Shown piece by piece: positions 35,991-44,028 of a stretch of DNA of 64,000 nucleotides (positions are counted from its first letter, which is position 1; every line of letters starts with the position of its first letter). Origin of the DNA: Lachnocurva sp029100405 (GTDB taxonomy: Bacteria > Bacillota > Clostridia > Lachnospirales > Lachnospiraceae). Both the position numbers and the translations under genes were made by a program. The notes under the pieces are model-generated. The model saw only the letters and a program-made list of their open reading frames with translations. It made no database searches and had not been told where the DNA came from. The stretch lies in the NCBI GenBank assembly GCA_046263755.1, contig JBJYZC010000011.1:1-64000 (forward strand), read 5' to 3'.

Positions 35991-36023
35991 ACCGTAAGGT
36001 CTTAGAAAGAAGGGAGAGTAAAT

Positions 36024-36923
36024 TTGGAAAAGAAAAAAGGCATAAGCCTGCAGGAGAAGCAAAGCCTGGCAGGGTGGGGCTTTTTGGCACCTGCATCAAT
36101 CCTGATCTTCATCCTGAGCTTTTACCCCATGGTAAGAGCCTTCATCATGTCTATGCAGACAGGGTCGGCCGCAAACATGCAGTGGCAGCAGCCCATCTTT
36201 CGGAATTATACCAGAATGATCCACGATACGACCTTTATCCGGTCGATGGGGAATACCTTCCTCTATCTGATCATCCAGGTACCGATCATGCTGGTTCTGG
36301 CAATCCTCCTGGCACAGCTTTTAAATAACAAGGATCTGAAATTCCGCGGCCTTTTCCGAACCATGGTCTTCCTTCCTTGTGCGACCTCATTGGTTTCTTA
36401 TTCTTTGATTTTCCGTTCGATGTTCGCTCAGCAGGGTTTGGTCAATTCCATCCTGATGAAGCTTGGCATCATCGAAAAAAATATCAACTTCATCGGTACG
36501 ACCGGATGGGCGCGTTTTGTTATTATCTTCGCATTGATCTGGAGATGGACCGGTTATAACATGGTCTTCTATCTGGCAGGTCTGCAGAATATCGAATATT
36601 CTGTATATGAAGCAGCTAAAATTGATGGAGCAAATGGCTGGAAGACCTTCTGGCATATCACAGTTCCTCTTCTTCGCCCGACCATTATCATGACATTCAT
36701 TATGTCAATCAATGGTACTCTGCAGCTCTTCGATGAGTCTGTCAACCTGACAAACGGAGGTCCGGCAAATACTACGATCACCATGTCGCATTACATTTAC
36801 AACCTTTCCTTTGGTAAGGGCGTTTCGAATTTCGGTTATGCATCCGCCCTTTCCTTCGTTGTATTTGTCCTGGTTGCTATTCTGGCAGCTATTAATCTGA
36901 AAGTAGGTGATACGCGTGACTAA
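36024..36923 (+). CDS. ABC sugar transporter permease (MalF/UgpA type)
   Basis: The 299-residue integral membrane protein has six predicted helices. The coupling-loop motif EAAKIDGANGWKTFWHITVPLL (about residues 195-215) contacts the ATPase. The start is TTG after AAGGGAGAG. It pairs with the next permease, whose start lies inside the end of this gene. Confidence 0.93.
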   Translation: MEKKKGISLQEKQSLAGWGFLAPASILIFILSFYPMVRAFIMSMQTGSAANMQWQQPIFRNYTRMIHDTTFIRSMGNTFLYLIIQVPIMLVLAILLAQLLNNKDLKFRGLFRTMVFLPCATSLVSYSLIFRSMFAQQGLVNSILMKLGIIEKNINFIGTTGWARFVIIFALIWRWTGYNMVFYLAGLQNIEYSVYEAAKIDGANGWKTFWHITVPLLRPTIIMTFIMSINGTLQLFDESVNLTNGGPANTTITMSHYIYNLSFGKGVSNFGYASALSFVVFVLVAILAAINLKVGDTRD

Positions 36924-37749
36924 GGCTAAGAATAAATCCGCAATTCAGCGCAGACTGATTCCAACCTATATTTTCCTGATCATCTGGAGTCTTTTCTCTG
37001 TATTCCCTCTTTACTGGATGATTTCCGCTTCCACGAATACATCAAAGGATATCCAGGCCGGAAAGATTGTTTTCGGAGCTGCATTTATCGAGAATTATGA
37101 GAAGCTGACTTCTCAGAATGATCTCTGGGGAACTCTTGGAAACTCCTTCTTCTATTCGATTGTGCAGACCATTCTCTGCCTCTTCATCTGCTCCCTTGCC
37201 GGTTTCGGGTTCGAGCTCTATCACACCAAGATGAAGGATAAATTATTTGACATCCTTCTTCTTGCCATGATGGTACCTCAGGTAGCAACGATGATTCCCC
37301 TTTTTAAGTTAGTAAACAGCATGGGAATCATGTATACCGTATGGGCCTTCATCCTGCCGTCGATCTCGACGCCATTTATGATCATGATGTTCCGTCAGAA
37401 TTCGCGTAATTTCCCTCAAGACATTATGGAGGCCGCAAGACTGGACGGATTGAATGAGTTCCAGATCTACTTCCGTATGTATCTTCCGGTTATGAAGTCA
37501 ACTTTTGCAGCCGCAGCTGTTATTACCTTCATGAATGCTTGGAATGCATATCTGTGGCCGAAGGTTGTTATGGGAACCAATACCGATGCATGGACCATGC
37601 CGATGTTGATTGCAAATCTGGCAGGTGGTTATACACCGGACTATGGTGTTCTGATGCTTGGCGTTCTCTTCTGTTCCATCCCGACAATGATTGTCTTCTT
37701 CGTACTGCAGAAGCAGTTTGCAGAAGGTATTACCGGTGCGGTGAAGTAA
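36916..37749 (+). CDS. ABC sugar transporter permease (MalG/UgpE type)
   Basis: The second permease of the importer has six predicted helices and the EAARLDGLNEFQIYFRMYLP coupling loop (about residue 170). I start at GTG 36916 (277 residues), which follows AGGTGAT at the right distance; GTG at 36907 would add three residues. It overlaps the first permease by 8 bp. The importer's ATPase is not in this operon; the likely partner is the MsmK-type gene at 42.7-43.8 kb. Confidence 0.92.
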   Translation: MTKAKNKSAIQRRLIPTYIFLIIWSLFSVFPLYWMISASTNTSKDIQAGKIVFGAAFIENYEKLTSQNDLWGTLGNSFFYSIVQTILCLFICSLAGFGFELYHTKMKDKLFDILLLAMMVPQVATMIPLFKLVNSMGIMYTVWAFILPSISTPFMIMMFRQNSRNFPQDIMEAARLDGLNEFQIYFRMYLPVMKSTFAAAAVITFMNAWNAYLWPKVVMGTNTDAWTMPMLIANLAGGYTPDYGVLMLGVLFCSIPTMIVFFVLQKQFAEGITGAVK

Positions 37750-37792
37750 TAGGAGATAGAGACAAAGAAAGCAAGAAAAGGGTTTTGAATGA

Positions 37793-37824
37793 GAGGGACT
37801 GTAGGCTGCCTGCAGTCCCTTTTC
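37793..37824 (+). terminator. Hairpin between permease and beta-galactosidase
   Basis: The stem AGGGACTG / CAGTCCCT is followed by only four T residues, so it is probably a partial terminator or an mRNA-stabilising hairpin within the operon. Confidence 0.55.
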
Positions 37825-37843
37825 AAAAATAAAGGAGAAGTTT

Positions 37844-40800
37844 ATGAAAGAATTCCATTACGACATTGTAAGGGATCCTGAGATTTTCGAGGAAAATCGT
37901 CTGCCGGCGCATTCTGACCATCTCTATTATCCGAACAAAAGTGCCATCTATGGAGATCCGACCGGCTTTCGGTTCAGCCTGAATGGAATCTGGAAGTTTT
38001 CTTATGCAAGAAATGTTGAATCTGCTGTCCCAGACTTTTATCAGAAGGATTTTAGCGCTTTAGGCTGGGACGAGATCCGTGTTCCTGCCTGCATTCAGAT
38101 GGAAGGTTACGACAGACCTCAGTATGTGAATACCCAGTATCCCTGGGATGGGCATGAAGAAGTGGAACCGGGAGAGATCCCTAAGGAATTTAACCCGACG
38201 GCATCTTATCTGAAGGATTTTGAGCTTCCTTCGAATATGACGAAGGGACCGGTCTATATTTCCTTTCAGGGAGTGGAAAGCGGATTCGCACTATGGCTCA
38301 ATGGCAATTATGTCGGTTACAGTGAGGACAGTTTCACACCCTCTGAGTTCGATTTGACGCCATATATCCAGCCCGGGAGAAACCGGCTGGCTGTCCGGGT
38401 ATTCAAATGGACAGCGGGAAGTTGGTGCGAAGACCAGGATATGTTCCGCTTTTCAGGCATATTCCGGGATGTATATCTCTATACGGTTCCGGAAGTTCAT
38501 ATCCGGGATCTGAAAATTCAGACCGAGCTCGAGCAAAAATTTACCAAGGCAGAGCTTGTTATTGATATGAAGACGAATAAGCCCGGTTCCTATCAGATGG
38601 ATCTCGTGGATCCGAATGGTGAGTCCGTCATCAATGGGAAGGGGTCTCTGGACCGGAATACCCACATCCGGATTCCGGTAGATGAGCCCCAGCTCTGGAG
38701 TGCGGAGATTCCGAATCTCTATGAGCTTCGAATCGAAGTCCTGGATGAGAAGAATCATTTTCAGGAAGAAGTGGTGGAGAAAGTTGGTTTCCGCAGCTTC
38801 GAACTCAAGGATCATATCATGCAGTTGAATGGCAAGCGGATCGTTTTCAAAGGAACAGACCGTCATGAATTCAGCGCAGAGACCGGGCGGGCATTGACAG
38901 TGGATGATATTGAAAAGGATATCATCACCATGAAGCAGAACAATATCAATGCGATCCGGACCAGCCACTATCCTAACCGGACAGAGTTCTATCGTCTGTG
39001 TGATGAATACGGTCTCTATGTCATAGATGAGACCAATCTGGAAACCCATGGAACCTGGGATCCGGTGATGGAAGGAAGACGTGATATCGAGACCGTAGTG
39101 CCGGGGAATCGGCCGGAATTCCAGGAACTGGTTCTGGATCGGGCTCGCAGCATGTACGAAAGAGACAAGAACCACCCTTCAATTTTGATCTGGTCTTGCG
39201 GCAACGAGTCTTTCGGCGGAAAAGATATCAATGAAATGACCAAGGCATTTCATGCCTGGGATCCGACTCGTCTGGTTCATTACGAAGGCGTTCAATGGGA
39301 TAAGCGCTATCCGGATCTGTCGGACATGGAAAGTACCATGTATGCGCCGGTAGCTGACATCAAGGAATTCCTGAAGGATCATAGAGAAAAGCCCTATATT
39401 AACTGCGAATATACCCATGCCATGGGAAATTCCTGCGGGGCCATGTCGAAGTACACGGATCTGACCCGGGAAGAACCCCTTTTCCAGGGTGGTTTTATCT
39501 GGGATTATATTGACCAGTCTCTTACCAAAAAGGACCGCTATGGCAGGGAATTCCAGGCCTATGGCGGTGACTTCGATGACCGGCCCTGTGATTTCAGTTT
39601 CAGCGGTAACGGCATCTGCTATGGCAAGGATCGTGATCCGTCCCCCAAGATGCAGGAAGTGAAGTACAACTACCAGAATATCCGGGTTTGTGTGGAAGAA
39701 GACCACTTCTTTGTGGAAAACAACGCACTTTTCACACCGACCGGTGCATATGACTGTGAAATCCTTCTGGAAAAGGATGGAGAGTTCCTGGATGCATATA
39801 TGTCAGAGGTCAATGTAGACCCGGGCGAAAGCAGATCCTTTGATATGCCATTTAAGATCCCGGACGAAGGTGGTGAATATGTCGTTACGGTATCCTTCCT
39901 TTTGAAGAAGGATGAACTCTGGGCAGACCAGGGGCATGAAGTTGCCTGGGGCCAGGGCATCTTCGAAAGAAAAGGAGAAGAAAAAGAACATAAAGGACAT
40001 ATGACTATTGTACATGGCTGGAAGAATCTGGGTGTTAAGGGTGACAACTTCGAAGTCATCTTCTCCCGTCTCTTCGGCGGATTGGTTTCTTATGTCTATG
40101 GTGGCAGGGAACTCTTAAAGACCATGCCAAAGCCCAATTTCTGGCGGGCTATGACTGAGAATGACATGGCAAACCAGCTCCCTTTCCGTGCCGGTCAATG
40201 GAAAGCAGCTTCTATGTATGTATCACATAAGTATCATCATGGAAGAAGAGGAACAGATTATGAGGTCGAGGAGAAGGAACAGTCTGTTACCATTACCTAT
40301 ACCTATCATCTGGCGACCAAGCCGGCTATGGATTGCAAAGTGACTTACACGGTCTTCCCGGATGGTGAGATCAAAGTCAACCTTTCTATGGGAGACAGCC
40401 ATGAAGTCGGTGAGCTTCCGGAATTCAGCATGATGTTCGGCTTAGATTATGATCTCCATCACTTAAAATGGTATGGAAAAGGACCGGATGAGACCTATAT
40501 CGACCGGCAGCATGCCAAGGTCGGGGTCTATGAAAATGATGTTATGGATAACATGGCCAAATATCTGGTTCCTCAGGAATGTGGTAACAAAGTAGATGTG
40601 CGTTATGCAGAATTGACCGATGACAAGGGCAGGGGTATTCGTTTCAACTGTAATCACCTGGAATTCTCCGCCCTGCCCTATACACCTCAGGAAGTGGAAA
40701 ATGCGACCCACCAGAATGAGCTGCCGCTTCCCATCCGGACCTGTGTCCGTGTCGGTAAGCAGATGGGCATTGGAGGAGACGATACCTGGGGTGCCTTGAC

Positions 40801-40867
40801 ACATCCGGAGTTCATGTTAGATAATAATAAAACGATGAGCATCACATTTTCCTTCCGAGGGATCTGA
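37844..40867 (+). CDS. lacZ: Beta-galactosidase (GH2, LacZ type)
   Basis: The 1007-residue enzyme hydrolyses terminal beta-D-galactosides such as lactose in the cytoplasm; no signal peptide is seen. The order is a GH2 sugar-binding domain (about 45-220), an Ig-like domain, the TIM barrel, and the Bgal small chain (about 740-1000). The acid/base is E455 in WSCGNES and the nucleophile is E522 in NCEYTHAMGNS, both intact. It follows the two permeases by 94 bp. Confidence 0.95.
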   Translation: MKEFHYDIVRDPEIFEENRLPAHSDHLYYPNKSAIYGDPTGFRFSLNGIWKFSYARNVESAVPDFYQKDFSALGWDEIRVPACIQMEGYDRPQYVNTQYPWDGHEEVEPGEIPKEFNPTASYLKDFELPSNMTKGPVYISFQGVESGFALWLNGNYVGYSEDSFTPSEFDLTPYIQPGRNRLAVRVFKWTAGSWCEDQDMFRFSGIFRDVYLYTVPEVHIRDLKIQTELEQKFTKAELVIDMKTNKPGSYQMDLVDPNGESVINGKGSLDRNTHIRIPVDEPQLWSAEIPNLYELRIEVLDEKNHFQEEVVEKVGFRSFELKDHIMQLNGKRIVFKGTDRHEFSAETGRALTVDDIEKDIITMKQNNINAIRTSHYPNRTEFYRLCDEYGLYVIDETNLETHGTWDPVMEGRRDIETVVPGNRPEFQELVLDRARSMYERDKNHPSILIWSCGNESFGGKDINEMTKAFHAWDPTRLVHYEGVQWDKRYPDLSDMESTMYAPVADIKEFLKDHREKPYINCEYTHAMGNSCGAMSKYTDLTREEPLFQGGFIWDYIDQSLTKKDRYGREFQAYGGDFDDRPCDFSFSGNGICYGKDRDPSPKMQEVKYNYQNIRVCVEEDHFFVENNALFTPTGAYDCEILLEKDGEFLDAYMSEVNVDPGESRSFDMPFKIPDEGGEYVVTVSFLLKKDELWADQGHEVAWGQGIFERKGEEKEHKGHMTIVHGWKNLGVKGDNFEVIFSRLFGGLVSYVYGGRELLKTMPKPNFWRAMTENDMANQLPFRAGQWKAASMYVSHKYHHGRRGTDYEVEEKEQSVTITYTYHLATKPAMDCKVTYTVFPDGEIKVNLSMGDSHEVGELPEFSMMFGLDYDLHHLKWYGKGPDETYIDRQHAKVGVYENDVMDNMAKYLVPQECGNKVDVRYAELTDDKGRGIRFNCNHLEFSALPYTPQEVENATHQNELPLPIRTCVRVGKQMGIGGDDTWGALTHPEFMLDNNKTMSITFSFRGI

Positions 40868-40931
40868 TGATTCATAGATTGCCCGGGAAAAGTGTATGAA
40901 AAGAAGGACAGATCAAAGACGGAGGTAAAGC

Positions 40932-41477
40932 ATGTATCAGCAGGATATATTTCATGAGTGCACAGTGGAAAGAAAAACACCTGGCAGTATTAAGGTCATG
41001 GCCTATATTTCCGCGATTTTCGCATTCCTGTTTTTCCTTATGATGATGGTTTTTCCTCCCATGCTGCTTATGGCTCTTTTATTTGCACTGCTGGCCTGGG
41101 TTAATTTCCAGTATACGAAGATTGCCTTCGATTACAGCTATACCAATGGAGAACTGGACATCGATAAGGTGATCGGCGGGCGTAAGAGAAAGAGCATGGT
41201 TGCGACCAAGGAAGCCAATATTGTCGTGATGGCTCCAACACATAGCGATCCGGTTCAGCCCTATATCGGAAAGAGCATGCCGGTCAAGGATTGCTCTTCC
41301 CATATTCCGGGGAAAAACTATTACGTCATGATCATAAAGGATGATGTGACTGCGCAGGAAACAAAGGTGATCGTAGAACCGAGTATTGAGATCCTGGATA
41401 TTCTGCAAAGGATGAATCCTTCCCGGGTGACTCTGTCAGATGAAGACAGAGCCAAGGCCAGAAAACTGGCCTATTGA
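40932..41477 (+). CDS. Small membrane protein, DUF6106-like
   Basis: The 181-residue protein has two close membrane helices (about residues 22-55) and a cytoplasmic domain with FDYSYTNGELDIDKVIGGRKRKSM. The family is probably DUF6106, of unknown function; I recognise it by pattern only. It follows lacZ by 64 bp with a GGAGG site and may be co-transcribed, though it looks unrelated to sugar use. The 131-bp gap after it holds a CGCTCCT / AGGAGCG hairpin. Confidence 0.72.
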   Translation: MYQQDIFHECTVERKTPGSIKVMAYISAIFAFLFFLMMMVFPPMLLMALLFALLAWVNFQYTKIAFDYSYTNGELDIDKVIGGRKRKSMVATKEANIVVMAPTHSDPVQPYIGKSMPVKDCSSHIPGKNYYVMIIKDDVTAQETKVIVEPSIEILDILQRMNPSRVTLSDEDRAKARKLAY

Positions 41478-41582
41478 TCCCTGACTGGATTGAATGTAAG
41501 GATCAATCGCTCCTCATTTTAGGAATCCATCAAGCAGGAGCGTCAATCGCACAGAAATTGCATAGAGATCGCATAGAGTTAG

Positions 41583-41621
41583 AAAAAGTCCTGAGGGTTT
41601 TAACTCCCTCAGGACTTTTTT
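41583..41621. terminator. Bidirectional terminator between convergent genes
   Basis: A perfect 15-bp stem AAAAAGTCCTGAGGG / CCCTCAGGACTTTTT has T tracts on both strands. It serves the plus-strand lac region and the minus-strand PucR gene, whose last codons and stop (41609-41611) lie inside the stem. Confidence 0.9.
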
Positions 41622-42544
41622 AGATAGGCTGCAATCATCATTCCGATCCGACAAGTGATTGCATCATCGAAATTCCGAAGATCCAGTCCGGTAGAACGCT
41701 TGAACTTGTCCAGACGATAGACCAGGGTATTTCGATGAAGATAGAGGATCCGCGCGGTCTCCGCAATGTTCAGTCCACTGGCGAAAAAGGTCCGTATGGT
41801 ATGCCCTGTTTCCTCATCGATTTCCGAGAAATCCACGCCGGGAAGGGATTCTTCCAGGTAATCCAGACAGGCTTCCCTGGGCAGGCGGGAAAGGAGCTTG
41901 CCGAGGCCAAGATTTCGATAATAATAAATATTGTCAGAAGATAAAAAGATACTGCCGATCTTCATGGAAAGTAAGAGATTTTGATAGGTGGCCGGAAGGT
42001 CGGAAAGATTTTCAACGGCCCGATCATAGGCAATCCGTATGGTAAGCATTGCTTCCGCTGTGATAGTGTCCAGAAGCTGGGCTGCCGTTTTCCTCAAGGA
42101 TTCTGTGGAAAGAAGCTCCTCAGAATTAAATAAGAGGACCAGGTCATGGTCATTCATATCAAGATAAAAGGTCGAAGAAGGTTCTGTGATCTCCCGTAAG
42201 ATTGCCATGATATCAGAGTTATTGGTATAAGGTTTATTAAAATGGAGAAGGAGAAGGCCGAGGCAGGCGCCGGTACGGAAATGACAATTCTCCAGTTGTG
42301 CTTGACAATCATCCAAGGTTAAATCTCCCTGGAGAAAGCGACGGAGAATATCGGAAGGGGTCGACTTTCGAGGCCGTTTTTCCGGCTCTTTTTTCAGATC
42401 TTTTAATAGAAATGTAAGGCGTTCCTCCAGCTCATCTTCCGGGATCGAGTCATCTTTTAGTTGAAAGGGAATGCCGGTCAGAGAGCAAATTTCATCCAGT
42501 GTCTTCTGAACCTTGGAAGAAATCTGTTTTTTTGTTTCCTGCAT
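41609..42544 (-). CDS. PucR/CdaR-family transcriptional regulator
   Basis: The protein (311 residues from the ATG at 42544, preceded by AGGA) ends in the helix-turn-helix of the PucR family: FFASGLNIAETARILYLHRNTLVYRLDKFKRSTGLDL, where LHRNTLVYRL is the signature (about residue 280). The N-terminal part is a GGDEF-like or sensory region that I cannot assign. An upstream ATG at 42583 overlaps a TATAAT (42590-42595 region) and is unlikely. It may control the neighbouring ATPase gene or the lac operon. Confidence 0.85.
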   Translation of the reverse strand: MQETKKQISSKVQKTLDEICSLTGIPFQLKDDSIPEDELEERLTFLLKDLKKEPEKRPRKSTPSDILRRFLQGDLTLDDCQAQLENCHFRTGACLGLLLLHFNKPYTNNSDIMAILREITEPSSTFYLDMNDHDLVLLFNSEELLSTESLRKTAAQLLDTITAEAMLTIRIAYDRAVENLSDLPATYQNLLLSMKIGSIFLSSDNIYYYRNLGLGKLLSRLPREACLDYLEESLPGVDFSEIDEETGHTIRTFFASGLNIAETARILYLHRNTLVYRLDKFKRSTGLDLRNFDDAITCRIGMMIAAYLKKS

Positions 42545-42605
42545 AGAATTTCCTGTTCTTTGAAATTCAACGATAAGTTTCATATCTATTATAACGAATA
42601 TTGGT

Positions 42606-42638
42606 AAAAAAAAGAGGACCTTTCCGGTCCTCTTTTTT
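42606..42638. terminator. Bidirectional terminator after the MsmK-type ATPase gene
   Basis: The stem AAAAGAGGACC / GGTCCTCTTTT with a five-base loop has A and T tracts on both sides. It ends the minus-strand ATPase transcript before the PucR promoter. Confidence 0.88.
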
Positions 42639-42664
42639 GAATCTCAGTGACTGAGATGAAAATC

Positions 42665-43774
42665 CTAGTTTGTGATGGTAAGCTCGGTTTCCTTGTCGAA
42701 GAAATGAGTCTTAGACATATCCAGAGTGAAGGTTGTCTCCTGGCCCATCTTTGCAGGGGTAGAAGGATCAACACGAGCGGTCATCTGAGTGCCGCCGAAG
42801 TCGAAGTAGAGATAAACTTCAGCACCGAGAAGTTCGTAAACACGAACCTTAGCAGTAATCTTGTTCGGATTATCATGCTCATCGATTGCAGCATCATTCA
42901 GGTGCTCAGGACGGATACCCATAACAACGGTCTTTCCGACATAACCCTTTTCCTTCAGAGCCTTAGCCTTTTCTGCAGGGATCTCAAGCTTAGCATTGTC
43001 GACGGTTGCATAAAGCTTACCGCCATCTTCAGAAATCTTGGCATCCAGGAAGTTCATCTGAGGAGATCCGATGAATCCGGCAACGAAGAGATTGCAAGGA
43101 GCGTTGTAAAGAGTCTGAGGAGTATCAACCTGCTGAACAACACCATCCTTCATAACAACGATACGGGTACCAAGGGTCATAGCCTCGGTCTGGTCATGTG
43201 TTACATAGATGATGGTAGCGCCCAGACGATCATGCAGACGGGAAATCTCGGTTCTCATCTGAACACGAAGCTTAGCATCCAGGTTGGAGAGAGGCTCATC
43301 CATGAGGAAGACCTTAGGATTACGTACGATGGCACGTCCCATGGCAACACGCTGTCTCTGTCCACCGGAAAGAGCCTTCGGCTTACGATCCAGATAAGGC
43401 TTCAGGCCAAGGATATCAGCGGCCTCGTCGACCTTCTTCTTGATCTCATCCTTGGGAACTTTACGAAGCTTCAGACCGAAAGCCATGTTATCAAATACGG
43501 TCATATGAGGATACAGAGCGTAGTTCTGGAATACCATTGCGATATCACGGTCCTTCGGCTCAACATTGTTCATAACTTTTCCGTCGATCTTCAAGGTACC
43601 GGAAGTGATATCTTCAAGACCTGCGATCATACGAAGTGTGGTAGACTTACCACATCCGGACGGTCCTACGAAAATGATGAATTCCTTGTCCTTAACATCA
43701 AGGTTGAAATCATCAACGGCCTTTACGCCACTGGGATAAACCTTGGTTACGTTTTCAAGCGTTACACTTGCCAT
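42665..43774 (-). CDS. ABC sugar-import ATPase (MsmK/UgpC type)
   Basis: The 369-residue ATPase energises CUT1 sugar importers and in Firmicutes often serves several of them. Walker A is GPSGCGKST (about residue 38), the signature is LSGGQRQRVAMGRAIVR (about 135), and Walker B is VFLMDEPLSNLDAKLR. The C-terminal regulatory OB domain (about 240-369) is typical of MalK/MsmK. It is on the opposite strand from the permeases, with its own promoter, consistent with a shared ATPase. Confidence 0.95.
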   Translation of the reverse strand: MASVTLENVTKVYPSGVKAVDDFNLDVKDKEFIIFVGPSGCGKSTTLRMIAGLEDITSGTLKIDGKVMNNVEPKDRDIAMVFQNYALYPHMTVFDNMAFGLKLRKVPKDEIKKKVDEAADILGLKPYLDRKPKALSGGQRQRVAMGRAIVRNPKVFLMDEPLSNLDAKLRVQMRTEISRLHDRLGATIIYVTHDQTEAMTLGTRIVVMKDGVVQQVDTPQTLYNAPCNLFVAGFIGSPQMNFLDAKISEDGGKLYATVDNAKLEIPAEKAKALKEKGYVGKTVVMGIRPEHLNDAAIDEHDNPNKITAKVRVYELLGAEVYLYFDFGGTQMTARVDPSTPAKMGQETTFTLDMSKTHFFDKETELTITN

Positions 43775-43865
43775 TGTAAAAACCTACCCTTCTAAAACTG
43801 TTATTCACGATGAAGTCTTTTCAGGTTTTGAGGATTCATATTCCTTAAAAGCTTCACCAACTATG

Positions 43866-43912
43866 GTCAGTATAGACAAAGAAAGCCTCTTTCACAATGT
43901 CATTATAGACAA
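43866..43912 (-). promoter_or_regulatory. Promoter of the MsmK-type ATPase with paired 14-bp repeats
   Basis: On the minus strand TTGTGA (43892-43897), a 17-bp spacer and TATACT (43869-43874) make a good promoter. The plus-strand segments GTCAGTATAGACAA (43866-43879) and GTCATTATAGACAA (43899-43912) are direct repeats differing at one base, 33 bp apart. They may be two promoters or a pair of regulator sites. Confidence 0.6.
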
Positions 43913-44028
43913 AAATAATAAAAATCTTCCGTCAAAGTAACAAAGTCAGAAGGGAGGACTCTCGCCACACCCCACGCATGTGATATAATAAGCAGCATGA
44001 AAAGGATGATTCGAATGGAGAGATATCA

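Noticed and set aside
42647..43795. 382-codon plus-strand frame opposite the ABC ATPase
   Set aside because: It is the antisense shadow of a clear MsmK-type gene, whose motifs are intact on the minus strand.
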